Positions 25,546 to 36,125 of a DNA stretch of 64,000 nt are shown piece by piece. This DNA comes from Methanorbis rubei. Lineage in GTDB: Archaea > Halobacteriota > Methanomicrobia > Methanomicrobiales > Methanocorpusculaceae. The stretch spans positions 1-64,000 of the forward strand of contig NZ_JAWDKB010000001.1 of NCBI RefSeq assembly GCF_032714495.1. The letters run 5' to 3'. A program made the position numbers and the translations under genes. The stretch's first letter is position 1. Each line of letters starts with the position of its first letter. The notes below the pieces were generated by a model, which saw nothing but the letters and a program-made list of their open reading frames with translations, was not told the DNA's origin and did not search any database.

Positions 25546-27535
25546 ACCGATGACGCATCTGCTCATTGCAGCGTCAAAAGAGCAGATGACGTCAGTTGTG
25601 ACTGAACTATACCGTCACCGAGTCTTCCACATAACCGATTTTGTAGATCAGGGAAAGGAAGGTTACGAAGGCGTACGCATAGGCACCCCTCTTGAGGGTG
25701 CCGGCGACCTTTCCACCAATCTGCTGAAGATCCGTTCTCTTGAGAACGTATTTCAGACAAGCCCTGAAACGCTTTTCGACGTCCCCAAACGTCCTGTAGA
25801 GTCGATCCGACAAGCAATTGAGCGTGAACTTCCTGCAATTGAAGCAGAAGTAAACGATCTCACGGTAAAACGATCGAACGCAGAGTCACGTATCCGGGAC
25901 AGCGAACAGCACATCGCTGAACTCAGACCTTTTGCACTCGTACCGCTTGAGATGGATCTCTACCGCGGCTACGACAGCATCACTGCAATTGCCGGCTACA
26001 TCGGAAGTGATGTTACCATCGCGGTCCCGCATGAAAAATATTATGCGGCACGCAAAGATGGAAACTTCATCGTTGTCTTCGTCGAAAAGCAGCATGCAAC
26101 AGAGGTAGAACGCACACTTTCCGATGCCGATTTCCAGTCGGTTACCATACCGAACGAAACCGGAAGTGTTCAGGCCGCAGTCGACAAGTACACTGCCGAC
26201 CAGACACAGGCAAAGGCCGCGTTCGCTGAAGCAAACGCAAAAATATCCGAGCTCAAAGCAAAGTACGCCGACTTACTCGCCGCATGCGACGAAGTACTGT
26301 CCGGCGATGTGGAACGCGCTGAAGCCCCGTTACGGTTTGCAACCACCGAGGAAGCATTCGTCATCGACGGATGGGTCCCCGCTGATCACATCGAACCGAT
26401 CACTGCAGGCTTAAGCCAGGCAACCGGCGGCAGCGTATACGTAACGGTTGACGACGGCGACGTCGATGCAACCGCAATACCGGTGGAGTATAACAACCCA
26501 TCGTTCGCAAAGCCATCTGAACTTTTCATGGACGTCTATGCACGTCCGAGATACAATGAAATTGACCCGACCTTAATTCTCGCCATCATGTTCCCGATCT
26601 TCTTCGGTCTCATCGTTGGTGACGTAGGATACGGTATTATCTTCTTAATCCTTGCACTGTTTGTCCGAAAGATGGCAATGTTCAGAGGAGAAGGCGGTAA
26701 AAACCTTGTCAAAATTCTCGTCGGAGCAAGTATCTCAACAATATTCTTCGGAATACTTTATAGTGAATGCTTAGGATATGCCCTTCCGTGGCATGCCGTC
26801 ATGTTCCAGCGCCACTTGGCAATCGGAGCTGACGCCGCACACGCAACAGGCCCTGACGCAATCCCTCTGCTGATTATGTCCGTATGGTTTGGTATCATCT
26901 ACATTACCGTCGGCCGTATCTTCGGAATGATTAACCACTATAGAATGGACCACGCAGGCAAGCACAGAACAAAAGCAATCATCGGACAGTTCGGATGGAT
27001 CGCCATCCTCTGGGGTCTTTTAATTCTCGTTTGGTCGTTCTTTTCGGTCGAACAGATGTTTGGAATCTCGGGCATGATGCCTGACCTTACGAACTCCCCA
27101 CTGATCGCACCCGGTCTTTCCGTCAGCGCTCTTGCTGGACTTATCCTGCTTGTACTCGGATGCATCTTCCTTGCACAGGAAAATGTGCTCGACTTAATGG
27201 AAATCCCGACAATCATCTCGCACGTACTTTCCTTCTGCCGTATCGCCGCAGTCGGTCTGTCGTCGGTTGCAATCGCAATGGTCGTCAACTACCTTTCCTT
27301 TGGTATGTTCATTGACCCGGCTCTTGCAAACCTCGATGCAGTCGGTGTAATAATGATAATTGTTGGTGTCCTCATATTCATATGCGGTCACGCCCTCAAC
27401 GTAGGTCTCGGTCTCCTTGGTGGAGGTCTCCACTCGATTCGTCTTCACTACGTTGAATTCTTCACCAAATTCTATGTTGGTGGAGGTATCAAGTACAATC
27501 CGTTTGGACTTAAACGCAAATTCTCAGAGGAGTAA
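25532..27535 (+). CDS. ahaI: A1A0 ATP synthase subunit I (a-type membrane subunit)
   Basis: A 667-residue stator membrane subunit with a cytoplasmic N-terminal half (about 1-345, including a coiled-coil part near 215-250) and a membrane half of about seven or eight helices beginning IDPTLILAIMFPIFFGLIVG. The conserved arginine for ion transfer is Arg570 in LSFCRIAAVGLSS. With the K ring it forms the ion path. Confidence 0.95.
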   Translation: MFQPKPMTHLLIAASKEQMTSVVTELYRHRVFHITDFVDQGKEGYEGVRIGTPLEGAGDLSTNLLKIRSLENVFQTSPETLFDVPKRPVESIRQAIERELPAIEAEVNDLTVKRSNAESRIRDSEQHIAELRPFALVPLEMDLYRGYDSITAIAGYIGSDVTIAVPHEKYYAARKDGNFIVVFVEKQHATEVERTLSDADFQSVTIPNETGSVQAAVDKYTADQTQAKAAFAEANAKISELKAKYADLLAACDEVLSGDVERAEAPLRFATTEEAFVIDGWVPADHIEPITAGLSQATGGSVYVTVDDGDVDATAIPVEYNNPSFAKPSELFMDVYARPRYNEIDPTLILAIMFPIFFGLIVGDVGYGIIFLILALFVRKMAMFRGEGGKNLVKILVGASISTIFFGILYSECLGYALPWHAVMFQRHLAIGADAAHATGPDAIPLLIMSVWFGIIYITVGRIFGMINHYRMDHAGKHRTKAIIGQFGWIAILWGLLILVWSFFSVEQMFGISGMMPDLTNSPLIAPGLSVSALAGLILLVLGCIFLAQENVLDLMEIPTIISHVLSFCRIAAVGLSSVAIAMVVNYLSFGMFIDPALANLDAVGVIMIIVGVLIFICGHALNVGLGLLGGGLHSIRLHYVEFFTKFYVGGGIKYNPFGLKRKFSEE

Positions 27536-27540
27536 AAACT

Positions 27541-27789
27541 ATGGCAATTGAAACTATGACAGTTGAAGCAGCACAGGCAATGGCAGTCGGATACAAAGCA
27601 ATCGGTGCAGGTCTCGCAGTAGGTCTCGCCGGCGTCGGAACCGGTATGGGTGAAATGGGTATCGGAGCAGCAGCAGTCGGAGCAACCGCAGAAGACCGCG
27701 ACATGTTCGGTCTCGCACTTCTCTTCACTGTGCTTCCGGAAACCATCGTCATCTTCGGCCTTGTGATTGCACTGTTACTGCTCTTCTAA
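27541..27789 (+). CDS. ahaK: A1A0 ATP synthase proteolipid subunit K
   Basis: An 82-residue proteolipid with two hydrophobic helices, so a normal single-hairpin subunit and not one of the enlarged forms of some methanogens. The ion-binding carboxylate is Glu67 in LPETIV. Helix one has the glycine-rich pattern IGAGLAVGLAGVGTGMGEMG. Whether H+ or Na+ is moved cannot be decided from the sequence alone. It is 5 bases after ahaI. Confidence 0.95.
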   Translation: MAIETMTVEAAQAMAVGYKAIGAGLAVGLAGVGTGMGEMGIGAAAVGATAEDRDMFGLALLFTVLPETIVIFGLVIALLLLF

Positions 27790-27806
27790 GCGGAGACTTG
27801 CAAATC

Positions 27807-28385
27807 ATGGGACTTGAGGTTGTAGTTGACGAAATCAAGGCAAAGGGTACCCGCGAGGCAGCCCGGATTAAATCCGAAGCTGAAGCTGAAGCAAAGACTA
27901 TTGTTGCAGACGCAACCAAACGTGCAGAGGAAATCCGTCTCGCTGCAGAAGCAGACGCTGTCCTTCAATCTGACCGCATTATGATCCGTGAGGTCGCTGC
28001 GGCAAATCTGGTCGTAAAACGCGACCAGCTGAATGCACAAAAGGAGCTGCTCGACAAAGTCTACAGTGAAGCATCCGGCGAAATCGCAAACCTTCCGGCA
28101 GATGTTCACGCAAAAGCCGTACGCTCCCTTCTCAAAGATGCTGTAAAGCAGATCAAAGAAGGTGTCGTACTCGCAAACGAGCGTGACGAAGCTGCAGTAA
28201 AAGCAGCCCTGTCAGAACTGAAAACCCTTTCCGGATTTACGTTTGGAGGAATCACCGACATCGACGGCGGTGTCGTAGTACAGAGTGCCGATGGCCAGTT
28301 AACGCTTGACCTCTCGTATCAGACCTTTATGGGCGAGGTATGGGAGTCAAGTCTCAAGGACGCATCGGAGATCTTGTTTGGATGA
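27807..28385 (+). CDS. ahaE: A1A0 ATP synthase subunit E
   Basis: The 192-residue peripheral-stalk subunit has a long N-terminal coiled coil rich in Ala and Glu (AARIKSEAEAEAKTIVADAT) and a C-terminal globular part ending SLKDASEILFG. CGGAG 11 bases upstream supports the ATG at 27807 rather than a TTG 9 bases earlier. Confidence 0.93.
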   Translation: MGLEVVVDEIKAKGTREAARIKSEAEAEAKTIVADATKRAEEIRLAAEADAVLQSDRIMIREVAAANLVVKRDQLNAQKELLDKVYSEASGEIANLPADVHAKAVRSLLKDAVKQIKEGVVLANERDEAAVKAALSELKTLSGFTFGGITDIDGGVVVQSADGQLTLDLSYQTFMGEVWESSLKDASEILFG

Positions 28386-28393
28386 GGTAAATA

Positions 28394-29452
28394 ATGACTG
28401 AGGTAATGAGCGGTCCGGCTCCATATATCTATGTTTCAACCCGTATGCGGGTGCGCAAAGCGAAGCTCATCCAGCGAGAAGAGTATCTCCGCATGTTGAA
28501 CATGGGCCTCCCCGAGTTCACCAGAACAATCGAGGAGATGGAGTACAAACGCGAAGTCGATGAACTTTCCGCATCATTTGGTGGTGTGGATCTCATTGAA
28601 AACGCCCTGTCCTGGAACCTCGCAAAAGAGTATCAGCGTATCATCGCTCTTGCTCCGGGCGAGATGAAAGGATTTACCCGTGATTACCTGCACAAATGGG
28701 ATATTCAAAACATTTTGACTATCCTTCGTGGAAAAGTCCAGGGTCTTTCCGAAGGAAAGATCCGGGCAGTACTTGTACCGGCCGGCGAGCTTGACGCTAC
28801 CGTGCTCGATCGCCTGCTTACGGAATCGTCAGTTGAGAGAATTATTGAAACTCTGCCGCAGAAGCAGATGGCAGCAATTCTTTCCGCAGGACTTTCCGAT
28901 GCACTCGAGACCCATTCGTTTGGAAAACTCGAGAACGAACTCTACAAGTACTACTATGCGACGCTGATCAAAGCAGCACGCGGCGGCATGAAAGGCGGAT
29001 TACCGTTCTTCAAGTACGTCGTGTTTGAGATCGACATCAAAAACATCACCAATCTCTTCCGTATCCGGGCTCAGGGTAAACCTGATGTAAGTACCTCGGA
29101 TATCTGGGTTGAGGGAGGATCGTACAATGCCGACGAACTTGAGCGTCTCTGCTCGGTTGCCGGTCTGGACGAAGTTGTCGACACACTCAAAAAGAAAGTC
29201 AAGTCGCCCGTTCTCATCGAGGCACTCGAATCACTGAGAGAAAAGAAACCGATCTATGCAATTGAAGGCATGCTGATCACAGCCCAGCTGAATCAGATGG
29301 ACAATGTCTCAAAGCGCAACCCGTTCTCGATCTCTCCGCTTCTCGTGTACCTTGAACGAAAGAAGTATGAAGTTGCCAACCTCCGTGCACTCGCCCGCGG
29401 CAAAGAAGCAGGCTTAGCATCCGAGGTTCTGGAAAAGTATCTGGTGATGTAA
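28394..29452 (+). CDS. ahaC: A1A0 ATP synthase subunit C
   Basis: A 352-residue central-stalk subunit homologous to V-type subunit d. The text [20 protein letters not shown] and the repeated helical modules ([34 protein letters not shown]) are typical. It links the rotor ring to the D/F shaft. GAGGTAA lies just before the ATG, and its stop overlaps the ahaF start by one base. Confidence 0.94.
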   Translation: MTEVMSGPAPYIYVSTRMRVRKAKLIQREEYLRMLNMGLPEFTRTIEEMEYKREVDELSASFGGVDLIENALSWNLAKEYQRIIALAPGEMKGFTRDYLHKWDIQNILTILRGKVQGLSEGKIRAVLVPAGELDATVLDRLLTESSVERIIETLPQKQMAAILSAGLSDALETHSFGKLENELYKYYYATLIKAARGGMKGGLPFFKYVVFEIDIKNITNLFRIRAQGKPDVSTSDIWVEGGSYNADELERLCSVAGLDEVVDTLKKKVKSPVLIEALESLREKKPIYAIEGMLITAQLNQMDNVSKRNPFSISPLLVYLERKKYEVANLRALARGKEAGLASEVLEKYLVM

Positions 29453-29754
29453 TGGATATCGCAGTTATTGGAAACAAGGAGTTCGTTATCGGATTCCAAC
29501 TTGCAGGAGTACGTAAAACCTACTCTGCAGAAACTCCGGACAAACTGACCGAGACCATCACCCGTGTCTTGAACGATCCCGAAGTTGGCATTCTCGTTCT
29601 TCAGAGCGCAGACCTTGAGCAGATCCCGCGTCGTCTGCAGGTAGTCATTGAAAACTCCGTCAAACCCACCATTGTAACCATTGGCGGGCAGGAGGCAGGT
29701 CTCTCCCTGAGAGAGCGTATTAAGCGTTCGGTGGGTGTTGATTTGTGGAAGTAA
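29452..29754 (+). CDS. ahaF: A1A0 ATP synthase subunit F
   Basis: A 100-residue regulatory subunit of the central shaft. It starts [20 protein letters not shown], the conserved start of V/A-type subunit F, and continues with [16 protein letters not shown]. It binds subunit D and influences A3B3 activity. It overlaps ahaA by 10 bases. Confidence 0.94.
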   Translation: MDIAVIGNKEFVIGFQLAGVRKTYSAETPDKLTETITRVLNDPEVGILVLQSADLEQIPRRLQVVIENSVKPTIVTIGGQEAGLSLRERIKRSVGVDLWK

Positions 29755-31490
29755 ATAATAAGCCAGGTATACTCAAACGCATTGCAGGACCTGTGGTCAC
29801 TGCAGTCGACCTTGACGCCCACATGTACGATGTGGTCAAAGTCGGCAAAGAGGAGCTGATGGGTGAGGTCATTAAGATCGATGGCGATGACATCGTCATC
29901 CAGGTCTATGAATCCACCACGGGCATCCGCCCGGGAGAACCCGTCATAAACACCGGACTTTCGCTCGCAGTCGAGCTGGGTCCGGGACTGCTTACCAGTA
30001 TTTACGATGGTATCCAGCGTCCGCTTGAAGTCCTCATCGAAAAGATGGGCAACTTCATTGCACGCGGAGTTACCGCACCAGGACTTGACCACGAGAAAAA
30101 GTGGGATTTCAAGCCGGTCGTAAGTGCAGGCGCAACCGTAAAACCCGGACAGGTTATCGGTGAAGTGCAGGAAACCCGCAGTATCTTACACAAGGTCATG
30201 ATCCCGCCGAATGCAAAAGGCGGCGTTGTCAAGACCATCAAGTCAGGTCACTTCACGGTTGACGACATCATCATCGAACTTGACTCAGGCGAAGCATTCC
30301 CTATGATGCAGCGCTGGCCGGTTCGGCTTCCGCGTCCGTACGTGGAGAAGCACACCCCGAACATTCCACTGCTGACCGGTCAGAGAATCCTTGATGGTCT
30401 CTTCCCGATCGCAAAAGGCGGAACTGCAGCAATTCCAGGTCCCTTCGGATCCGGAAAGACCGTTACCCAGCAGCAGCTGGCAAAGTGGTCTGATGCAGAG
30501 ATCGTGGTCTACATCGGCTGCGGAGAACGCGGCAATGAAATGACTGAAGTTCTTACCGAGTTCCCGGAACTTACTGACCCGAAGACCGGAAACTCTCTGA
30601 TGGAGAGAACAATTCTCATCGCAAACACTTCCAACATGCCGGTCGCTGCCCGTGAAGCATCTGTGTACACCGGTATTACTCTTGCAGAGTACTTCCGTGA
30701 CATGGGCTACGACGTTGCACTCATGGCAGACTCCACCTCCCGGTGGGCAGAAGCAATGCGTGAAATCTGTTCCCGTCTTGAAGAGATGCCCGGTGAAGAA
30801 GGTTATCCCGCATACCTGTCCTCCAGACTCTCTGAGTTCTACGAGCGTGCAGGACTTGTCCAGCCTCTCGCAGGCGGCAGCGGCTCTGTCTCCGTTATCG
30901 GTGCAGTTTCCCCTGCCGGTGGTGACTTCTCCGAACCGGTTACGCAGAACACGCTCCGTATCGTGAAAGTCTTCTGGGCACTGGATGCAAACCTTTCCCG
31001 CAGACGCCACTTCCCGGCAATCAACTGGCTGCAGTCCTACTCACTCTACATGGCTCAGCTGAATGATTACTATGACGAGAAGGTCTCGCCAGAGTGGAAC
31101 AAGCTTCGCAGCTGGTTCATGGAAGTCCTGCAGAAGGAAGCTGAACTTCAGGAGATCGTTCAGCTGGTCGGTTCTGACGCACTGCCGGAAGCCGAGCAGA
31201 TCACGATCGAAGTTGCACGTATGATCCGTGAACTGTTCCTGCAGCAGAACGGTTTCGACCCGGTCGACACCTACTGCAGTCTCGAGAAACAGCTTGACAT
31301 GTTCAAGATGATCAAAGGTTTCGCAGACCTTGCCTATGCCGCACAGGCAGCAGGAGTTCCGCCGAGCCAGATCCTTACCATCAAAGCAAAGAACGAGATG
31401 CCGCAGATCAAGTTCGCCAAGGACTACAAGCCAATTCTTGCGAAGATCTACTCTGAGATGGACGCTGAATTCAAAGTACTGAGGGCATAA
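29745..31490 (+). CDS. ahaA: A1A0 ATP synthase catalytic subunit A
   Basis: A 581-residue catalytic subunit with P-loop GPFGSGKT at 232-239, the extra non-homologous region of A-type subunits (about 115-185) and the GERGNEM box just after. The start is GTG at 29745. Six-fold alternation with subunit B forms the ATP-making head. Confidence 0.97.
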   Translation: MEVNNKPGILKRIAGPVVTAVDLDAHMYDVVKVGKEELMGEVIKIDGDDIVIQVYESTTGIRPGEPVINTGLSLAVELGPGLLTSIYDGIQRPLEVLIEKMGNFIARGVTAPGLDHEKKWDFKPVVSAGATVKPGQVIGEVQETRSILHKVMIPPNAKGGVVKTIKSGHFTVDDIIIELDSGEAFPMMQRWPVRLPRPYVEKHTPNIPLLTGQRILDGLFPIAKGGTAAIPGPFGSGKTVTQQQLAKWSDAEIVVYIGCGERGNEMTEVLTEFPELTDPKTGNSLMERTILIANTSNMPVAAREASVYTGITLAEYFRDMGYDVALMADSTSRWAEAMREICSRLEEMPGEEGYPAYLSSRLSEFYERAGLVQPLAGGSGSVSVIGAVSPAGGDFSEPVTQNTLRIVKVFWALDANLSRRRHFPAINWLQSYSLYMAQLNDYYDEKVSPEWNKLRSWFMEVLQKEAELQEIVQLVGSDALPEAEQITIEVARMIRELFLQQNGFDPVDTYCSLEKQLDMFKMIKGFADLAYAAQAAGVPPSQILTIKAKNEMPQIKFAKDYKPILAKIYSEMDAEFKVLRA

Positions 31491-31491
31491 A

Positions 31492-32868
31492 ATGAAGGAA
31501 TATAAGACAGTCTCCAAAGTTGCCGGACCTCTGCTCTTCGTTCAGAAGACCGAGCCGGTAAGTTATGAAGAGCAGGTCAGTCTTGTTCTGCCCGATGGAA
31601 CAATGAAGCGCGGACAGGTTCTTGACACCTCCGAAGATCTCGTTGTTGTCCAGTGTTTCGAGACCACTACCGGTCTCGGCCGCGACACCGGCGTTCGCTT
31701 CCTCGGTGAGACGTTCAAGATGCCGGTCTCCAAGACCATGCTCGGACGTATTCTCTCCGGCGGAGGAAAACCAATCGACGGCGGACCTGACATCGTCCCC
31801 GACAAGCGCCTTGACATCAACGGTGCTGCAATCAACCCGTATGCACGCGGTTCACCCAGAGATTTCATCCAGACCGGTATCTCTACCATTGACGGAACCA
31901 ACACTCTCGTCCGTGGTCAGAAGCTTCCGATCTTCTCTTCTGCTGGTCTCCCGCACAACGAGATTGCACTGCAGATCGCCCGTCAGGCAAAAGTTCCGGG
32001 ATCAACCGAAGAGTTCGCAGTCGTGTTTGCTGCAATGGGTATCACCCGTGAAGAGGCAAACTACTTCATGGCAGACTTCGAGAGAACCGGTGCACTTGAA
32101 CGTGCAGTCGTGTTCCTGAACCTTGCTGATGATCCGGCAGTCGAACGTACGGTTACCCCGCGTCTTGCACTGACCACTGCAGAGTATCTGGCATACGAGC
32201 TTGGATACCATGTGCTGGTTATCCTGACCGATATGACCAACTACTGTGAGGCACTCCGTCAGATCGGTGCTGCCCGTGAAGAAGTACCGGGCCGTCGCGG
32301 CTATCCGGGTTACATGTACACGGACCTGGCATCCATCTACGAGCGTGCAGGTATCATTAAGGGTCTGAAAGGATCTGTTACGCAGATTCCGATTCTGACG
32401 ATGCCTGGTGACGATATTACCCACCCGATTCCGGATCTTACCGGATACATTACGGAAGGTCAGATCGTTATCTCTCCGGAGCTGCACCGTAAGGGTATCT
32501 ACCCGCCAATCAACGTGCTGCCGTCCCTGTCCCGTCTGATGAACCTTGGTATCGGCAAGGGTCTTACCCGTGACGATCACAAGAAGGTCTCTGATATGAT
32601 GTACTCGGGTTACGCAGAAGGCGTCGACCTCCGCGGCCTTGTGGCCATCGTTGGTAAGGATGCACTTTCCGAGCGTGACCAGAAGTTCCTTGAGTTTGCT
32701 GATGCATTCGAGAACAAGTTCGTCCGTCAGGGTTCCGATGAGGACCGTACGATTGCTCAGACGCTTGATGTCGGCTGGAACATGTTTGTTCAGCTGCCGG
32801 AGAGCGAGCTTGAGAAGCGTATCGACCGTGATCTGATTAAGACCTACCACCCGAATTACCGGAAGTGA
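31492..32868 (+). CDS. ahaB: A1A0 ATP synthase regulatory subunit B
   Basis: A 458-residue non-catalytic nucleotide-binding subunit. Where subunit A has a P-loop it reads [11 protein letters not shown], the form seen in subunit [23 protein letters not shown] text and [20 protein letters not shown] are typical. The start follows the ahaA stop by one base. Confidence 0.97.
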   Translation: MKEYKTVSKVAGPLLFVQKTEPVSYEEQVSLVLPDGTMKRGQVLDTSEDLVVVQCFETTTGLGRDTGVRFLGETFKMPVSKTMLGRILSGGGKPIDGGPDIVPDKRLDINGAAINPYARGSPRDFIQTGISTIDGTNTLVRGQKLPIFSSAGLPHNEIALQIARQAKVPGSTEEFAVVFAAMGITREEANYFMADFERTGALERAVVFLNLADDPAVERTVTPRLALTTAEYLAYELGYHVLVILTDMTNYCEALRQIGAAREEVPGRRGYPGYMYTDLASIYERAGIIKGLKGSVTQIPILTMPGDDITHPIPDLTGYITEGQIVISPELHRKGIYPPINVLPSLSRLMNLGIGKGLTRDDHKKVSDMMYSGYAEGVDLRGLVAIVGKDALSERDQKFLEFADAFENKFVRQGSDEDRTIAQTLDVGWNMFVQLPESELEKRIDRDLIKTYHPNYRK

Positions 32869-32874
32869 TTTGCC

Positions 32875-33501
32875 ATGGCGCTGAATGTGAAGCCGACCAG
32901 GTCCGAACTGATCAATCTGAAAAGACGGATCAAGTTATCGGAACGCGGATATAAGCTTCTGAAGATGAAGCGCGATGGACTTATCCTTGAGTTCTTCAAG
33001 GTGCTTGCGGAGGCAAAGGATCTCCGCAATGATCTTGCTGTGAAGTACGCCCGTGCACAGGAAATGATTGCAATTGCAGAGACTGTGGAGGGAAGTATTG
33101 GAGTGACGGCTGCGGCATTCTCGGCATCCGAGAGCCCGCAGATTGATCTCAAGAGCAAGAACATCATGGGTGTTGTTGTGCCGAAGATCGAGTCAAGGAG
33201 TGTGAAGAAGACGCTGACCGAGCGCGGGTACGGAGTTCTGGGAACTTCGTCCGCGATCGATGAGGCGGCTGAAGCATTCGAGGATTTAGTGGAGACGATT
33301 ATTCTCTCCGCAGAACTTGAGACGACGATGAAGCGTCTTCTTGATGAGATTGAGGGTACGAAACGCCGTGTGAATGCACTGGAGTTCAAGGTGATTCCAG
33401 AGCTGATCGAGGCACGGAACTTTATCAAGATGCGTCTCGATGAGATGGAACGCGAAGAGCTGTTCCGTATGAAGAGAGTCAAGAGCAAGTCGGAAAAATA
33501 A
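32875..33501 (+). CDS. ahaD: A1A0 ATP synthase subunit D
   Basis: A 208-residue central shaft with long N- and C-terminal helices (TRSELINLKRRIKLSERGYK; GTKRRVNALEFKVIPELIEA), the gamma-like rotor of archaeal ATPases. It ends the nine-gene operon and is followed by T-rich DNA. Confidence 0.95.
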   Translation: MALNVKPTRSELINLKRRIKLSERGYKLLKMKRDGLILEFFKVLAEAKDLRNDLAVKYARAQEMIAIAETVEGSIGVTAAAFSASESPQIDLKSKNIMGVVVPKIESRSVKKTLTERGYGVLGTSSAIDEAAEAFEDLVETIILSAELETTMKRLLDEIEGTKRRVNALEFKVIPELIEARNFIKMRLDEMEREELFRMKRVKSKSEK

Positions 33502-33532
33502 TTTTTATTTTTTCGATTTTCTTTTTGAAAAA
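33502..33532 (+). terminator. T-rich terminator of the ATP synthase operon
   Basis: Several T runs follow the ahaD stop without a hairpin. Confidence 0.5.
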
Positions 33533-33611
33533 TTTTTTTGAAAATATTTTTGGTTACGTGTTTTGATCAGAGATGAATTGAGCGATTGATTTGTGATGTC
33601 CTTCCCCAGAG

Positions 33612-34202
33612 TTACAGCTGAGGGATATGGGAATCAGTACTCGTGAGCATCTGACACCAGCTCCCCAGTTTCCATCCGTCTTCAGTTGAGAGCAGGATAA
33701 GAGACACCGCGTCAGTGTTGGTTGCATTGGCATCCACGTTCATCTCAAGATACACAAACACTGTGTCTCCCGCGGATACGTTCACGGTATCCTGCTGGAG
33801 TTGAACTGACATTCCGTTTGGGACATCAGTGTCAGGATCAAGATGAACCTGGATGTCCTTCCCTGCCGGCGCTGTAATTTTCAGCGAGATGAGGCCGGTC
33901 TCGCTCAGGTTTGCTACGAATACAGGGACTCGGCTCTCTGTTGCATTTCGCCGCTCTACTTTGGCAAATCCTGTACTGTTCTCAAGATCAAATCTCCATT
34001 CCACCGGAAAAATAATCTGACCCTCAACTCCCGGAGGCGTACGGTACGAGCCCTTGTCGTAGATACCAGGGGTGAACAAGTTCGAGAACTCTGATGTTTC
34101 ATTCTCTACTGGGGTGGCCTGAGACGGAACGGTGATACATCCTGCGGTGAGTATCAGGAGAAGTATCAGGACATTTATGATTGTTATGGATTTGCAGTTC
34201 AT
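33612..34202 (-). CDS. Predicted lipoprotein, unknown function
   Basis: A 196-residue protein with a hydrophobic signal and lipobox LTAGC (Cys22). The mature part is beta-rich (TGLISLKITAPAGKDIQVHL; SAGDTVFVYLEMNVDA), possibly one or two immunoglobulin-like domains. No family is recognised. It stands alone, convergent with the ATP synthase operon. Confidence 0.78.
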   Translation of the reverse strand: MNCKSITIINVLILLLILTAGCITVPSQATPVENETSEFSNLFTPGIYDKGSYRTPPGVEGQIIFPVEWRFDLENSTGFAKVERRNATESRVPVFVANLSETGLISLKITAPAGKDIQVHLDPDTDVPNGMSVQLQQDTVNVSAGDTVFVYLEMNVDANATNTDAVSLILLSTEDGWKLGSWCQMLTSTDSHIPQL

Positions 34203-34500
34203 TTTTACTCAGATGATTTTCATTTACATCGAGATATCTTAATGATTTGCAGCACGTATTTGGTGCAGCACGCTTGCGTCGAAGTTTTTATTTTGTGAGA
34301 TATCTATTTCGTGTTTCAAAAAATCACGCCGCATAACTCCTATAAACAAAAAAAATAATTTTCTTCCGAAAAATGTTTTCAAAAAAATTACATCCTCCTT
34401 TCAATACACTTTAACAAGTGAGGATGTTGGCGGGAAATTTATTTTCCGATGTTTTAATTTTTGGAAAAAATGATGGGAAATATATTAATAGTTGCGATTG

Positions 34501-34508
34501 ATATATAC
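34501..34508 (+). promoter_or_regulatory. TATA box of the first tandem pilin, with conserved leader
   Basis: ATATATAC after TTG is placed about 25 bases before an 8-codon frame (34526-34552, MIFVLPLF then stop) that precedes the pilin ATG by about 20 bases. The same arrangement is kept before the second pilin (frame 36079-36105, MIFVLLLF). The small frame may simply be preserved by recent duplication. Confidence 0.4.
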
Positions 34509-34572
34509 TTATGTAGAAGAATGTGATGATTTTTGTTTTGCCTCTCTTCTGATTCAGGATTGAGAGTTTTTT

Positions 34573-35502
34573 ATGAAAACTGATGAGGGTATTTCTCCGG
34601 TTATTGCGATCGTAGTTTTGATTGGTTTTGTAATAATAGCCGGAGCGATTATTAGTCTGACAATGTTTGGGACGATGGAGGATATGTCGGGAACGCTGCC
34701 GGACGTGCGGTTTCAGGTATCCGCAGACGGGGTGAGCCTGTACCATGCGGGAGGGGATTCGCTGCCTCTGAGAAATCTGGTGTTTTACGATACTTTGTCA
34801 AAACAGAATATGACTGTCCAGTTGATAAAGGGCGGGGCTAATAGCGAAATAGATAGCGTTCGCGATCACGATCTATTTGAGTTGAGTGTCTGGGAAACAG
34901 GAGATAAAATCCGGATCATTGGTGGAAATCTGGTCGCTTTGTCGATTGTGGGGCCTGACAGCAGAAATCATCCGGCACTGCTGTACATGGGGGCGAACGC
35001 GGCAGTGTTGCCGATCGGGGATATGGTGCCGGATGAGTGGATAGAGACGCCGCCAACACCACCAACACCGCCGGTAATACCACCAACACCGCCGAATTTC
35101 GGCGACAAAAACCTCATAGATGATATCTTTCAACCAAGCCAAAACTCTTACTTCGACTTTGGCAGTAACCCTAAGGTAAATTTACAAGAGAAAATTAGAC
35201 TACAGGAATTAAATATTACCTATCCCTTGCCAGGCGATAATACTCCTGTAGAATTAAAGCCGCAATGGTCAAAATATGAATGGACTAAGGTTACTGTGAC
35301 AGTGTACAACAACGAAACAGGGGCTGTAGTATATCCAACAACATATCAATTAGTAGAGAAAAATGATGTGATGACGACGATTCGTATTCCTCATGATATC
35401 CTGAAAACAGGATATGTTTGTCATATTACTATTGAAATTTGGAAAGACAAGAATATGGAGAATCTTGTCGCGCGTCAGACAGTGGTAATTACATTTATCT
35501 GA
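34573..35502 (+). CDS. Tandem pilin 1 with proline-threonine linker and variable head
   Basis: The 309-residue protein begins MKTDEGISPVIAIVVLIGFV, a pilin signal and helix. Residues up to about 155 (LPDVRFQVSADGVSLYHAGG to MGANAAVLPIGDMVPDEWIE) are nearly identical to the next pilin. A linker of TPP repeats follows, then a head of about 130 residues that is unrelated to the head of the other copy. Both protein and upstream DNA are thus duplicated while the C-terminal part has been exchanged. Confidence 0.88.
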   Translation: MKTDEGISPVIAIVVLIGFVIIAGAIISLTMFGTMEDMSGTLPDVRFQVSADGVSLYHAGGDSLPLRNLVFYDTLSKQNMTVQLIKGGANSEIDSVRDHDLFELSVWETGDKIRIIGGNLVALSIVGPDSRNHPALLYMGANAAVLPIGDMVPDEWIETPPTPPTPPVIPPTPPNFGDKNLIDDIFQPSQNSYFDFGSNPKVNLQEKIRLQELNITYPLPGDNTPVELKPQWSKYEWTKVTVTVYNNETGAVVYPTTYQLVEKNDVMTTIRIPHDILKTGYVCHITIEIWKDKNMENLVARQTVVITFI

Positions 35503-35879
35503 CGAATATTCAATCTCTTTCATCGTTGGTATCACAAAAATCATTAATAATTGCCGAAAATGGTTGGCAGATATAATGTTAATCTCTCACTATTTTTTCA
35601 ACGACGAAATCTCTTACCCATTCCAGCACATGGCATCATTCATCTATAGTAAAGCCTCATATCATTTACATAAACAACATTGCCCTCAGAGGATTCCTTC
35701 CCCAAATTTCGGCAGACATTTCGTAGAAATCGCCTCTATATAGTTCATGGCGGATGGGTGCCCATGTTGTGAGATAACTTTTTATTGTGTCTTTTTTTTC
35801 AAAAAAAACTCGTAATCTAACGCCCAGTTGAAAAATTATTCTTGATAGAATATCTGTCACTTCACAGATTCACACCGCG
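35503..35879. other. Intergenic region between the tandem pilins, unique part
   Basis: AT-rich sequence with no convincing gene. From about 35880 onward it resembles the DNA upstream of the first pilin and belongs to the duplicated unit. Confidence 0.4.
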
Positions 35880-36125
35880 CAGATTTTACTATAAGAAAAA
35901 ATAAATCATTTTTTTCTACCGAAAAAAGTTCTCAATAAAATAACATTATCTCTTCAATTCACGCTGATAAGTGAAATCGTTGGCAAGGACTTGACCCCCC
36001 TTTATTAGAATCTTTGGAAAATACTATGGGGAATGTATTAATAGTACTGATTGATATATCCTCATACAGAGGGATGTGATGATTTTTGTTTTGCTTCTCT
36101 TCTGATTCAGGGATGAGAGTTCTTT

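Noticed and set aside
30285..31010. 241-codon open frame on the minus strand opposite ahaA
   Set aside because: Antisense to the catalytic subunit; rich in Cys, Arg and His as expected of a shadow frame.
32002..32850. 282-codon open frame on the minus strand opposite ahaB
   Set aside because: It is the antisense shadow of a highly biased conserved gene; no family features and no ribosome site.
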